From Phytopythium helicoides (lineage: Eukaryota; Oomycota; Peronosporomycetes; Pythiales; Pythiaceae), in the NCBI GenBank assembly GCA_024867545.1, contig JANFNE010000004.1, forward strand, positions 806,001 through 870,000: a DNA stretch of 64,000 nucleotides, read 5' to 3'. Under the pieces are notes generated by a model. It saw nothing but the letters and a program-made list of their open reading frames with translations, was not told the origin of the DNA and did no database searches. Each line of letters begins with the position of its first letter. Within the stretch, counting starts at the first letter, position 1. Positions 45,817 to 56,248 of the stretch are shown here, piece after piece. The position numbers and the translations under genes were made by a program.

Positions 45817-46755
45817 TTACCACACGTGCGGAAAGAGGTTCCACTTGGGCAGCGCCGCGCGCTCGGCGTCCCGGAACTTGGCAGAGCTCCAGTCCGCGTT
45901 GAACTTGGCCAGCAGCGTCTGGTTGACGACCACCCACACGAGCGTCGCGTACATCATGGCGTTGGTGCCGCCCATGACGAGCACGAAGCTCACGTACAGC
46001 AGGACGTCGGCCGTGTACAGCGGGCAGCGCACCATATCGAACCAGTCGCCGCGCGGAATCACGTGCTTCATGCCGTTGGCGCGCTTCTGATGCGCGATGA
46101 GCGAGTTGCAGAGGTTCTGGTGGTAGCTGGCGATGACGTAGAGCGTCACGCCGAGCGCCATTAGGACTCGCCGGAGCTGCGTGTCGTCATGCGTCGTGAC
46201 CTGCGTCCCGGTCGCTGAGCGCCGACAGCGTGGCGGCCCACGTAATGCGCGCAGCCGACGGCGAACACGCCCGCGTGCATCCTTGCCGAGCCGAACTGCG
46301 TGACCAGCAGCGACTCGAGGAACCTGCGCGTGACGTGCACGACGAACAGCGCGAGGAACACGACCGTGTCTCGCTGGACGCGGACGCGCTCGGCCGTGCC
46401 CTGCAGCAGCTGCAGGCTTCGCTGGGTCATCGGGTGGTCCGGCGCCAGCGCGACGGCAGCCAGCACCGCGGCCGAGTGCAGCGCGCCGACCAGGTAGAAC
46501 CACGTCCACGAGCTCTTGGGGACCTGCAGGAGACTTGATTAGCGCTTGGAGGGAGCAGCGAGCGAGCGGAGGCGGCGCAGAGACCTCGAGGCGCAGCAGC
46601 GAGGAGCGCGGGAGCTGCGCCACGGCTGCGGGAGAGCGCAGCCGGCCCTGCAGCACGAGCCCGCGGAAGAAGCGGAAGCGGAAGGCCAGCAGCCCAGAGG
46701 CCGACAGCGCGCCCCACAGCAGCAGGAAGAACGCGCGCGCGGACGCCAGCTCCAT
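45817..46755 (-). CDS. SRD5A3: Polyprenol reductase (SRD5A3/DFG10 family)
   Basis: ER enzyme of the steroid 5-alpha-reductase family that makes dolichol for N-glycosylation. Exons 46585-46755 and 45817-46523 surround a 61-bp intron (LRLE|VPKSSWTWFYLVGALHS). The catalytic C terminus is typical: VIASYHQNLCNSLIAHQKR, HVIPRGDWFDMVRCPLYTAD, WVVVNQTLLAKFNADW, with an aromatic-rich end. Around six membrane helices. Two one-base insertions near 46235 and 46190 (HYV|WAATLSALSD, GHDA|DTQLRR) are needed to link the halves, giving about 291 aa (human 318). The GDWFDxVxxPxYxAD box favours polyprenol reductase over SRD5A1/2. Convergent with BUD31, ~100 bp apart. Confidence 0.86.
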   Translation of the reverse strand: MELASARAFFLLLWGALSASGLLAFRFRFFRGLVLQGRLRSPAAVAQLPRSSLLRLEVSAPPPLARCSLQALIKSPAGPQELVDVVLPGRRAALGRGAGCRRAGAGPPDDPAKPAAAAGHGRARPRPARHGRVPRAVRRARHAQVPRVAAGHAVRLGKDARGRVRRRLRALRGPPRCRRSATGTQVTTHDDTQLRRVLMALGVTLYVIASYHQNLCNSLIAHQKRANGMKHVIPRGDWFDMVRCPLYTADVLLYVSFVLVMGGTNAMMYATLVWVVVNQTLLAKFNADWSSAKFRDAERAALPKWNLFPHVW

Positions 46756-47003
46756 GGTTGTCGCGGCTCTAATGGCGCGTTTCTTCCAATCAAAGCGAGT
46801 ATGGGCACTTCATGCTCGCTACGAGCTCGTGGAGAAGAGCTAGGAGCAGCCCAAAGCACTCGTCAAACACCTGAGGAGCTTGTTGAAGGCTCGGATCGCG
46901 GCCATGAGGGCTAAATTTGGTGCTTCCAGAGGACCAGCGCCATTCTTGGCCGCGCATTGCTGCCATTCCGCTCTGCTCGTCAAGCACGTCAAGCAGAGGA
47001 AGC

Positions 47004-47654
47004 ATGGTGTCCCGCGGGTCGTCCATCCACCACACGCGGCGCACGTCCAACCCGTTCATGACCACGAGCTCGGGCATCGTGGGCATCAACCTCAAGGAGC
47101 CCGCGGCGTTCGATGCGCCAAAGTTCGGAGGCGACGGCAGCCAGACGCAGCAGGCGCAACAGACGACGGCCTCGCTCAAGGACTTCATGTACCAGACCAC
47201 CAGCCACGGACTAGGAGAGGGTGTGCGCGTGCAGCGGTCGACGCTGAGCCAGCGCATGGACAAGCAGTCGCTTCACAAAGGTAGGAAGGATGGACAGACT
47301 TCCAGGCGACGCCGACTCACATCTCCACGCTTGCAGAGGTCAGTGAGAGCGGACTCGTCAAGGTAAACCCCGTGGAGGTGGTCGCACCGCAGGAGTGCAT
47401 GCTGTCGCCCGAGGCACTCATCCCGGCGTCGCTGGACACGAAGCCCTATCTCGGACGCGCGGCCTGAGCACCCCATGTACGCGACGAGCAACCGAGATAT
47501 TGGCGTGGAAAAGTCCCACCTCAAGGTCGAGGTGGAGCGCCTCGGCCGGCCCAACACGTTCACCAACTCGTTCAACGGCTTCCGCTACCGCGACTTTGGG
47601 CTCAACACGGCCATCACCAAGTCGCGCATCTGCGACCAGCTCGAGTACTCGTAG
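47004..47654 (+). CDS. PIERCE1-like axonemal microtubule inner protein (tentative)
   Basis: Two exons (47004-47280, 47337-47654) around a 56-bp GT-AG intron, joined as SLHK-EVSESGLVKV. After dropping one T near 47450 the protein is 197 aa. The N-terminal half is Ser/Gln/Thr-rich. The C-terminal half PMYATSNRDIGVEKSH, FTNSFNGFRYRDFGLNTAI, TKSRICDQLEYS resembles the PIERCE1 (C9orf116) pattern Y.TS...G......E.....F...F...FR...LN....KS. PIERCE proteins lie inside doublet microtubules of motile cilia. I see a pattern match only, so the call is tentative. The start is the first ATG (MVSRGSSIHHTRR) consistent with the frame; 46917 is in frame but not ATG. Confidence 0.5.
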
Positions 47655-47804
47655 CCGCTTGAGCTGCGGACCATCGACATTAGGACTCAATAGCCAACAG
47701 GCTGGATCAATACTCGTTGATGGGTATTGAGGGTCGAATTATTTTTGGTCGCCTCCATCTCGCCTGCCTGCTCCGCGAGACGTCCGTCGCGCTGGGCCGC
47801 AAAT

Positions 47805-48464
47805 CTAGTCGTAGCCCTTCTTGGAGAAGTCCACGAACACCGTCTTCTTGGCCGGCAGCGGCGTCATGTCAATATTAATCGCCTCGAGCGGGGACACCTC
47901 CACGTCGTCGGGGATGACGCCGTCCGGGAAGCAGACCTGCGTCGGTCGCACCTCAAAAGTTAGCCACCCAATGCTCTTCTGTCCAGCACCACCGGAAAAA
48001 AAAATAGCACGCACGTCGAGCGGGATCGGCGCGTTGCGCATGAACTTGGAGCCGCCCGGCATGTAGTTGAACACGTAGCGGTCCGGGTGCGTGTAGTGGT
48101 CGACCTTGTCCTGCGCCTCGCGCACCAGGCGCTTGGCGAGTCTGTCCGTCATGAGTCGCACAGCACGAGCGTCAGCCCACCGGAACGCGCTCCACCGCAG
48201 ACCGCTCCGCCTCTAGCAGCTCGCATGCACGCACCCCGACTCCGGGTCCAGCCCCTTGTTGGCGTCGAACTGCGCGCGGACCTTGGTGGCCTCCTCGTTC
48301 CACAGGCGGCGGTCGATGACCCAGCTCTCGAGCGTCTTGAGCGACGCCTTGTACAGCCGCGTGACCGTCTGCTTGTGCGTCAGCGGCTCCTGCGCGCCCA
48401 CGAAGCGCGCCACCACCTCGCGGTACGTCTTGTTCATGTTGGCGTTCACCACCGGCCGCACCAT
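47805..48464 (-). CDS. NDUFB9: Mitochondrial complex I LYR subunit NDUFB9
   Basis: Three exons (48235-48464, 48015-48141, 47805-47936) with introns of 93 and 78 bp give 162 aa without a break. The LYR motif is in THKQTVTRLYKASLKTLESW, the family hallmark that binds acyl carrier protein in complex I. It is followed by VRAQFDANKGLDPESG, and YTHPDRYVFNYMPGGSKFMRN matches human QHPQPYIFPDSPGG. The second intron carries a run of nine T before the middle and is GTGCGT...GCAG; reading through it is also open, but the spliced form is closer to the family. ATG 48464 (MVRPVVNANMNK) was chosen; 48437 is an alternative. Tail (FVDFSKKGYD) is lineage-specific. Confidence 0.8.
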
Positions 48465-48839
48465 CGTCGCCCGCTTCGCCCGCTTCGACTGCTTGGACTG
48501 CTTGACGCTCGGGAGGTGGAAAAGCAGGGGGAGCCGCACACCGATCGACGGTCCGGACCGCATGCGGACCGGTTAACACCCGTGCAAACACGAAATCAAT
48601 AGATCGACGCCGCATTTCCGTTTTCAAAGTCAAGGGAAACCTTGACCCCCACATGGCGATCGCGGCCGAGCGCGGCTGGTAGAGGCGATGGAGGCGAAGC
48701 TGCTGAAGCTGCTGACGCTCCAGATCGCTCATGACGACCTATACGTGCGTCTAGTCGCATTTTCTGCCACTCGGCGCGTTCTCCCGAGCTCCAGAGCCCG
48801 ATTGGCGACGTAGGACGCAACCAACAGAAGAAGAAGCAG
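48465..48839. other. Divergent intergenic, NDUFB9 / first GH43
   Basis: 375 bp. No recognisable element. Ends in an AGAAGAAGAAGCAG purine tract directly before the GH43 ATG. Confidence 0.5.
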
Positions 48840-49944
48840 ATGACGAAGCTCCGCGCGCTGCTGGCGCCGCTGCTAGTCGTAGGCGCCGCGCAGGCGGCGT
48901 ACCCAGACCCAAACACGTGCTCGGGCACGTGCACGAACGCGCACGACCCGTCGGTCATTCGCCGCGACGACGGCACGTACTTTCGCTTCTCGACCGGTGG
49001 CGAGATCGCCATCCACTCGGCCCCGGACATCACGGGGCCGTGGACGTACCTTGGCGCGGCGGTTCCCGACGGCTCCATCATCGATCTGGACGGCAACGAC
49101 GACCTATGGGTGCGACCTGAGCGTTATCGGTCTTTTCGCCCGCAGGCTGCAGCTATGATGACGCTGACATTGCTGTTCTGCAGGCGCCGGACGTGAGCAA
49201 AGGTCGGCGACTACTACTACCTTTACTACTCCGTCAGCTCCTTCGGCTCGCAGGACTCGGCAATTGGACTTGCGCGCTCGTCCACGATGGACTACGGCAC
49301 GTGGACGGATCTCGGAAGTATCGGTGTGACCAGCTCGTCCTCAGAAAAGTACAACGCCATCGACCCGAACCTGTACGAGGCCGATGGCACCTACTACCTG
49401 ACCTTTGGTAGCTTCTGGAACGACATCTACAGCGTCGAGATGAAGTCCACCCCCACGGTCCACTCAGGTTCAGCCGTCAACACGGCGTATACTTCTGACG
49501 GCCAGGGCGAAGAGGGCTCCTTCATGTTCCCCTACGGCGACTACTACTACCTGTTCTACTCGAAGGGTCAGTGCTGTGGCTATGAGACATCCAAGCCGGC
49601 GTCCGGTCTTGAGTACAAGATCATGGTCTGTCGCTCCACATCGCCAACGAGCGGCTTTGTGGACGCCGACGGGACCTCGTGCACGGATGGCGGCGGTACG
49701 TACGTCCTCGAGTCACACGACACCGTTTACGGCCCCGGAGGCCAGGGCGTCTATGACGACCCTACGTACGGCCCCGTGCTCTACTATCACTATGGTATGT
49801 GCTCGTGGCTTTTCTCGTATTTGAGAACTCGTTAACGCTCCATTGTGGATTGTAGTGGATACGACAATTGGATATGCCGACGGCGACAAGCGATTTGGAT
49901 GGAATACGCTCGACTTTTCGAACGGATGGCCCGTTGTGAGCTAG
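48840..49944 (+). CDS. Secreted GH43 arabinanase-like glycosidase, copy A
   Basis: Predicted extracellular endo-1,5-alpha-L-arabinanase or arabinosidase. Three exons (48840-49109, 49184-49794, 49856-49944), with intron positions shared by all four copies: phase 0 after DLW and phase 1 inside YYHY|V. Signal peptide [17 protein letters not shown]. The five-bladed propeller acids are the catalytic base Asp in [14 protein letters not shown], the pKa-modulating Asp in YNAIDPNL, and the acid Glu in GEEGSFMF. One extra A near 49200 (GAGCAAAGGTCGG) breaks VSK|VGDYYY; repaired length 322 aa. Relative to copies B-D it has NDIYSVEMK in place of GIYQ. The gene ends GWPVVS. Confidence 0.87.
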
Positions 49945-50417
49945 ATGCTGCAATAGACCAGTCATACGGTGTCGGGTTGTTGGTAGCCTGCCGCGGATGC
50001 TTGCCAGAGCCGGCTTCTTGAAGCTACTGTACAGTGAAATATCATTCGAGTGTTTCAAGTTGGACGGCTGTAGCTCGGCAAACCAGCCGCTTCTGCCGAA
50101 ACCCCGAGTTTGAGGACATGATGACCATTCGTGCGCAACGCCGCACAAAATGATGATGCAGCCTTGTTACGTGTCCATGTCGTGGCTCCATACCACATGC
50201 GATCACCCCGACTCACGTGTACCAGAGAGATCTGAATCGATTTGCGACCCGCTGGTGTAAACTTTTTTGTAAACTTTGTTGACGAAATTCGCTAATCCTC
50301 TTTTGCCGTGCGTACAACGGTCTTTTTCGTCAATCGGCAGATGCAGCTAGCGCCGCAAGCGCACACAACTTGTCGACTCCCGATCTGCATTATCGAGCTC
50401 CGATCGTCTTGCAAAGC
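49945..50417. other. Intergenic between GH43 copies A and B
   Basis: 473 bp of non-coding sequence leading to the copy B promoter. Nothing else seen. Confidence 0.5.
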
Positions 50418-50435
50418 GCTCACTTTTCATTTTCT
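50418..50435 (+). promoter_or_regulatory. Oomycete core promoter of GH43 copy B
   Basis: GCTCACTTTTCATTTTCT matches 17 of 18 positions of GCTCATTYYNCAWTTTNT and lies 30-47 bp before the ATG at 50465. Confidence 0.8.
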
Positions 50436-50464
50436 TTCCAGTGACCAAGCCAAGTCTTCCCACG

Positions 50465-51568
50465 ATGCTGCGCTCGTTCTCTCTGCTCGTGTCTGCGGCC
50501 CTCGCTCTGCTGTATGCTGGTGTCGTGGACGCCTACGCCAACCCTCAGCTCTGCACGGGCATCTGCGTCAATTCGCACGACCCGTCTATCATCCGCCGCG
50601 ACGACGGCACCTACTTCCGCTTCTCGACCGGCAACAAGATCTCCGTGCATACTGCTCCGGACTTGACGGGTCCGTGGATGTACAAGGGCTCCGTGTTGCC
50701 GGGCGGCTCAAAGATCAATCTTCCCGGCAACACTGATCTCTGGGTACGTGTGGGTCTGTGCCACTCTCTAGACTGCAATTGCTGACAAATCTATCTGCAC
50801 CGGTAGGCTCCTGATGTGCACAAGGTCGGCAACACCTACTACCTTTACTACTCTGTGAGTACCTTCGGCTCGCAGAGCTCGGCTATTGGGCTTGCTCGCT
50901 CGACGTCGATGGACATTGGTACCTGGACGGATTTCGGATCCACTGGTGTGGTCAGCTCCCACAGCAGCGCCTACAACGCGATCGACCCCAACCTCCTGCA
51001 GGTCGGCAACAATTCCTACTTGAACTTCGGCAGTTCCTGGGGAGGTATCTATCAAGCAGCGATGAAGTCGAAGACCCGACGAATACGAATGGCAAGGTTA
51101 CTCATCTTGCGACGTCGTCGGACGGCGAGGTGATCGAGGGTTCGTTCATCTTCAAGAACGGTAACTACTACTACCTCTTCTTCTCCATGGGAAGCTGCTG
51201 CAAATACGACAAGAATCGTCCCGCCCCAGGCAAAGAGTACCGCATCATGGTCTGCCGCTCCTCGAGTCCGAACGGCGGGTTCGTGGACAAGAACGGCGTG
51301 GCGTGCACGAGCGGAGGTGGCTCGGTGGTGTTGGCTTCGCACGGCTGGGTGTACGGCCCTGGTGGTCAAGGCGTGTACCAGGACCCGAAGTATGGTCCCG
51401 TGCTGTACTATCACTACGGTTCGTGTGCTTCTGCTGAGTTTGACGCAACCGATTTTGAGCTCACACATCTTGATTTGTTCAGTGGACACTCGCATCGGGT
51501 ACGCGGACGGGGACAAGCACCTTGGCTGGAACCAGATCGACTTCTCGAGCGGCTGGCCGGTCGTGTAA
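50465..51568 (+). CDS. Secreted GH43 arabinanase-like glycosidase, copy B
   Basis: Exons 50465-50743, 50807-51418 and 51483-51568. Signal peptide [19 protein letters not shown]. Catalytic acids in [21 protein letters not shown] and EVIEGSFIF. The second intron starts GTTCGT. One base is missing (or two are extra) near 51075 in [11 protein letters not shown]; as written the frame is lost there and the C-terminal half is read in another frame up to [26 protein letters not shown] replaces the QCCGYE of copy A. About 325 aa when repaired. The copy has its own strong core promoter, so it is probably expressed. Confidence 0.86.
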
Positions 51569-52174
51569 AGCGGTTTGCAAGCTCAACACTTCACTTGGAT
51601 ACAAGGTATCCTCACTCTAGATGTGACGCGGCAAGTGGCGCGGTGGATTCCCGTGCCGACCACTCTGCTGCTTATGTTGTCCCACGCGAAATAGAGATCG
51701 TTCGCACTGTTTGATCACCTGTGTATGATGAGCTGGTCTTCGCGAAATGCAGCCGCACCTCGAGAACTGTCGACTCACTTGCGGAGACTATCGCAACGTC
51801 AGCGCTTTTCGTTCGAGGCACGTGACCTTCACAGTCAGAGCCGGAAGATATGCAGGGCACACCAGCTGCAGTCACCTCGACCTGAAAAGTGACGTACTAC
51901 GTTAGCGATGACATGCTGCTACTCGATCAAGCCTCTACATTTTGGCGGACTACCAGTCGTGTAGTTGAAGACGACCAGATGTCGGCGACTAACTCATTAC
52001 ATGGACTCCGACACCGACTGTCGATCAGCAAATCTACCAACTCGCGCTCACCAATCTCCAGTCTACGCTGATTACTCCTTCCTGACTCTCCAATCTGGAG
52101 GTCTCACTCGTGCTTTCGCCGTCCAAGAGCCAAGGCCGTCGTGTTCATCACTCGTCGTGAATCTTTCGCTCGTT
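51569..52174. other. Intergenic between GH43 copies B and C
   Basis: 606 bp; no gene, repeat or clear initiator seen. Confidence 0.5.
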
Positions 52175-53302
52175 ATGACTCGAACATGGTCACTACTGAC
52201 GCTGACGGCGTTATCGCTCGTGGCCATTGATGTTGCCACGGCTTACACGAACCCCAAGCTCTGCCAAGGCACGTGCACAAATGCGCACGATCCGTCCATC
52301 ATCCGCCGTGACGATGGCACGTATTTTCGCTTCTCGACCGGTGGCAAGATCGCAATCCACTCGGCGCCGAACTTGTACGGTCCGTGGACGTACCTTGGGG
52401 CGGCAATTCCCAACGGCTCTAAGATCAGTCTGACTGGCAACACCGATCTCTGGGTGCGGCTTCAGCGCCATCGCTCTTTTTGCCTGGATGATATAGGATG
52501 CTGACGCTAATGTTGTGTGCCGTTGCAGGCTCCCGACGTTCGCAAGGTGGGCGACTACTACTACCTCTATTACTCTGTGAGTACCTTTGGCTCGCAGAAC
52601 TCGGCTATCGGACTCGCTCGCTCTTCCACAATGGACTACGGTACATGGACGGACCTCGGTAGCGCCGGGATCACGAGTTCCTCTTCGAAGCCGTACAACG
52701 CCATCGACCCCAACCTCATCCAGGTCGGCAGCTCATACTACATGACATTCGGAAGTTACTGGAAAGGAATTTATCAAGTGCAGATGAAATCCACGCCAAC
52801 TGGAGTCAGTGGTTCGTCCACTCAGATGGTCTACTCGTCCGACGGCGAGGTCGTGGAAGGAGCCTACATGTTCAAGTACGGCAGTTATTACTACCTGTTC
52901 TACTCTAAGGGTCAGTGCTGCGGCTACGACTCGTCCAAGCCTGCCTCGGGCAAAGAGTACCGCATCCTTGTATGCCGCTCGACGTCTCCGACGAGCGGCT
53001 TCAAGGACAAGAGTGGCACAGCGTGCTCCAGCGGTGGCGGAACCGTTGTGCTCGAGTCGCATGGCTACGTTTACGGCCCTGGTGGTCAGGGAGTCTACCA
53101 GGACCCAACGTACGGCCCCGTGCTGTATTACCACTACGGTATGTCCGTCAATCCCAACTACAATAATCATACTGCTGAGAGTCGAGGTCTGACGTGACAT
53201 TGTTTCTGTGCTTCAGTCGATACCCGGATTGGTTATGCGGACGGTGACAAGAAGTTTGGCTGGAACCAGATCGACTTTTCGACTGGTTGGCCCGTGGTGT
53301 AA
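52175..53302 (+). CDS. Secreted GH43 arabinanase-like glycosidase, copy C
   Basis: Exons 52175-52453, 52529-53138 and 53217-53302; 324 aa with no break. Signal peptide [20 protein letters not shown], cleavage likely after ATA. Catalytic acids in [21 protein letters not shown] and EVVEGAYMF. The conserved [18 protein letters not shown] and [18 protein letters not shown] blocks are shared with A and D. The C terminus [15 protein letters not shown] closes the propeller. It is the cleanest member of the array and a good reference for repairing A and B. Arabinan is the expected substrate, since the HDPS and AIDPN motifs are of the endo-arabinanase type; this is inference. Confidence 0.91.
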
Positions 53303-54097
53303 ATGACCGCTGCTCTAGTGTGTCATCACTCCGTCAGTGTGATCGTTGTAAGCTGCGTCAATCTGTTGATTCGGCTTCGGTGTAGATGTCGCTCCACCAA
53401 TTTAAACCTGCCCTGTGTTCGTTTGGAGTTTAGCGGCAATTAGGACCTTGTTGGTTCGAGATGCAAAAAGCATCTCCTGAGCATTTGAAATGTGTTTGTT
53501 CAAATGAATAGCGAGCAGGTACAAAGCCGGCCTCAAATCGAATCCACCACCGATTGCAGTGCAGGAGCAACCTAAGGCTTCAAGTGTCCGTTCAGTCGCA
53601 TCCGAGATCGATCGACGCGTTTTTCACAGTCCCTAGCAAATCTCAAGCTGATGTATGCACAACGCTCGCATCCGATTTGCCTGAGCACCAATTCTAATCG
53701 GTGTCACCCCCAAGTGCAATGGCTCAGCATGATCAACAACGTCAAGGCTGCACATCAGCTGTCGATTTCCACTGAATGTTTCACAACTCCACAGCAGGAC
53801 GAAGTGCCTTGGTCAGCCTCACATTTCTGAGCACATCCAATTTGAACTGTAACACTGCTGCCGTCATCAAGTACTAGAGTTTGTATCCAAGTGTTGAATC
53901 TCGCACTTTTGCTGTTCGCGAAGCACATCGTTCGTGAGCTTCAAAGTCTGCGTGTCACGCCCTCAACCACACCTTCCCCAGCGCCACATGGGCTGCCCGT
54001 CGCCGCAATCGGCGAGCGCAATCGCCAACGCGCTCATCAATTTCGGTCTCGCCGTCCAAGTCACAATCGCTGGTACATCGACAGCGATAAGACCAGC
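53303..54097. other. Intergenic between GH43 copies C and D
   Basis: 795 bp. An open frame joins copy D back to 53891 without a signal peptide, so it is not used here as coding. No other signal. Confidence 0.5.
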
Positions 54098-55222
54098 ATG
54101 CAGCGCTCCATCTCGCTGTGGAGTCTCGTGGTCCTCGCATTTTCGCTGTTCGTGGGCTCCTCCTTCGCCTACAACAACCCCAAGTTGTGCCAAGGCACCT
54201 GCACCAATGCGCACGACCCGTCCATTATCCGCCGCGACGATGGCACCTACTTTCGCTTCTCGACTGGCAACAAGATCTCCGTGCACACGGCGCCGAACTT
54301 GTACGGGCCGTGGACGTACAGGGGTGCAGCGTTACCAAGTGGCTCGACAATCAACCTGAAGGGCAATAACGATCTCTGGGTGCGTACTTGTCTGCGTTGC
54401 TGTCGATCTCTCGCAAAACTGCGAACACTGACAACGCTATCTGCACCGGTAGGCTCCTGACGTGCGCAAAGTTGGCAACTACTACTACCTCTATTACTCG
54501 GTCAGTTCTTTTGGCGTGCAGAACTCGGCTATCGGTATCGCGTACTCGTCTTCGATGGATGTTGGCACTTGGAAGGACCTCGGTAGCACGGGAGTCTCCA
54601 GCAGTGCCTCCAAACCGTACAACGCGATTGACCCAAACTTGATCGAGTACGGCAGCAACTACTACCTCACGTTTGGCAGCTACTGGCAAGGAATCTACCA
54701 AGTCCAGATGGCTTCCAACCCCAAGGCAGTCGCTGGCTCGGCAACGCAGCTCGCGAAGTCGTCGGACGGCGAGGTGATCGAGGGTGCCTACATCTTCAAG
54801 TATGGCAACTATTACTACCTCTTCTTCTCCATGGGATCCTGCTGCGGATACGATAAGAGCCGCCCAGCCGCAGGCAAGGAGTACCGCATCATGGTCTGTC
54901 GCTCTACAACCCCGACTGGTGGATTCAAGGACAAGAGCGGCGTGGCGTGCACGAACGGAGGTGGCTCGGTGGTGTTGGCTTCGCATGGTTGGGTGTATGG
55001 TCCTGGTGGCCAAGGCGTGTACCAGGATCCCACGTATGGCCCTGTGCTGTACTACCATTTTGGTGCGTGTGGCGGGCGTGTTGACTTGATGCGACCAATC
55101 TTGAGCTTACTAACGTCGGGCTGTGTGAACTTGCAGTGGACACTCGTATCGGGTACGCGGACGGGGACAAGCACTTTGGCTGGAACCAGATCGACTTCTC
55201 GAGCGGCTGGCCGGTCGTGTAA
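54098..55222 (+). CDS. Secreted GH43 arabinanase-like glycosidase, copy D
   Basis: Exons 54098-54379, 54453-55062 and 55137-55222; 325 aa, no break. Signal peptide [20 protein letters not shown] from the internal ATG 54098. Catalytic acids in [21 protein letters not shown] and EVIEGAYIF. The last exon and the [20 protein letters not shown] block are most like copy B, while the first exon is most like copy C ([21 protein letters not shown]). The first intron also ends CTGCACCGGTAG in B and D, so these two seem the closest pair apart from their 5' ends. Convergent with nitroreductase 1. Confidence 0.9.
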
Positions 55223-55381
55223 GCGCGCGTTTCAAGCGGTATTCATTGCGAGCCCTAAGTGAGGGTGTCAAGTCCAACATTGACTCGTATATGATACTCA
55301 TGATAGTTGAGCTACGCAAAAGCTGCTGCTCGTATTGATGGTACGTTTGCGAGCTACCGCTAGTTCGTTCCAACACCCACG

Positions 55382-56194
55382 CTACTTCTGGAAAAGCTGA
55401 CTGCTCTCGCCGAACTTGCCTTCGAAGAAGACCTCGCTGGGTGGCAGGCGATCTGTGTCGTGGTGCTTGGAGCCCTCCTTCGGGTATCCGAGCGACACAA
55501 CAACTGCGACTTTGTACCGGCCCGGGATCTCGAGCGCCTCGCGAACTGCCGCCTCATTGAAACCCTCCATCGGACCAGTGGCGACCCCATGCTCCGTCGC
55601 GGCGTACAATAGAGTTGCAACAGCGAGCGCAGTCTGCTTGAACGACCATGCAATAGTCGGCGCGTCGAGGGGGTGGGGCGAGTCAGCTGGCAGCTCGTGC
55701 TGCGAAAACGAGCGCACTGCGTTCGGGAGGTTGGTGATCACAGACTCAGGAACCCCATACCCACGCATGAGCTCCTGGATGCGCGGCACTTGAAGGCCAG
55801 GCTCTGTTGATTCGTAGCCCAATGTGGTTAGCCAGCCATAAGCCAACTCTCAACCGAGCTCGACACTAGCTACTCACCGAGGTCTGCGGCGAAGACGACG
55901 GACACTGGAGCGTCCTTGATCTTGGCGACGTTCCCGGCCATCATCGCCGCAGCAAGCTTCTCCTTCTGCTCTTGGTCTCGAACTAACACGCACTTGTATG
56001 GTTGGCTGTTGAAACAGGACGGCGCGCGCTGTCGAGAGCAAATTGGATTCAGTATCTACTCGAGTCCATTGGGTTCTTGACTCGTGACTCACCTGTGTGA
56101 GCTGCAGAATGTCGATCAAGACATTGTCGGGAATGGGCGTGCTCGCGAAGTACTTGATCGCCTTACGAGATCGGATGGCTTCGCCGATCGTCAT
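55382..56194 (-). CDS. FMN nitroreductase-family protein, copy 1
   Basis: Three exons (56093-56194, 55878-56028, 55382-55803; lengths 102, 151 and 422) give 224 aa with no break. Start MTIGEAIRSRKAIKYFASTPIP is the FMN-phosphate-binding N terminus of the nitroreductase fold; then RAPSCFNSQPYKCVLVRD, WSFKQTALAVATLLYAATEHGVATGPMEGF and VVVSLGYPKEG follow. NAD(P)H-dependent reduction of quinones or nitro compounds is the usual activity; the true substrate is unknown. Exon lengths and phases (0 and 1) are the same in copies 2 and 5. It has the best promoter match of the array. Confidence 0.88.
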
Positions 56195-56230
56195 GGTGCT
56201 TGGGTTGGCTGGTGATGTTTCCGAGGCAGG

Positions 56231-56248
56231 GAAAATTGAAGAGTGAGC
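56231..56248 (-). promoter_or_regulatory. Oomycete core promoter of nitroreductase 1
   Basis: On the minus strand GCTCACTCTTCAATTTTC matches 16 of 18 positions of GCTCATTYYNCAWTTTNT. It ends 37 bp before the ATG at 56194. Confidence 0.75.

Noticed and set aside
53891..54097. N-terminal extension of GH43 copy D
   Set aside because: The frame is open, but it would bury the signal peptide that all other copies have at the start.
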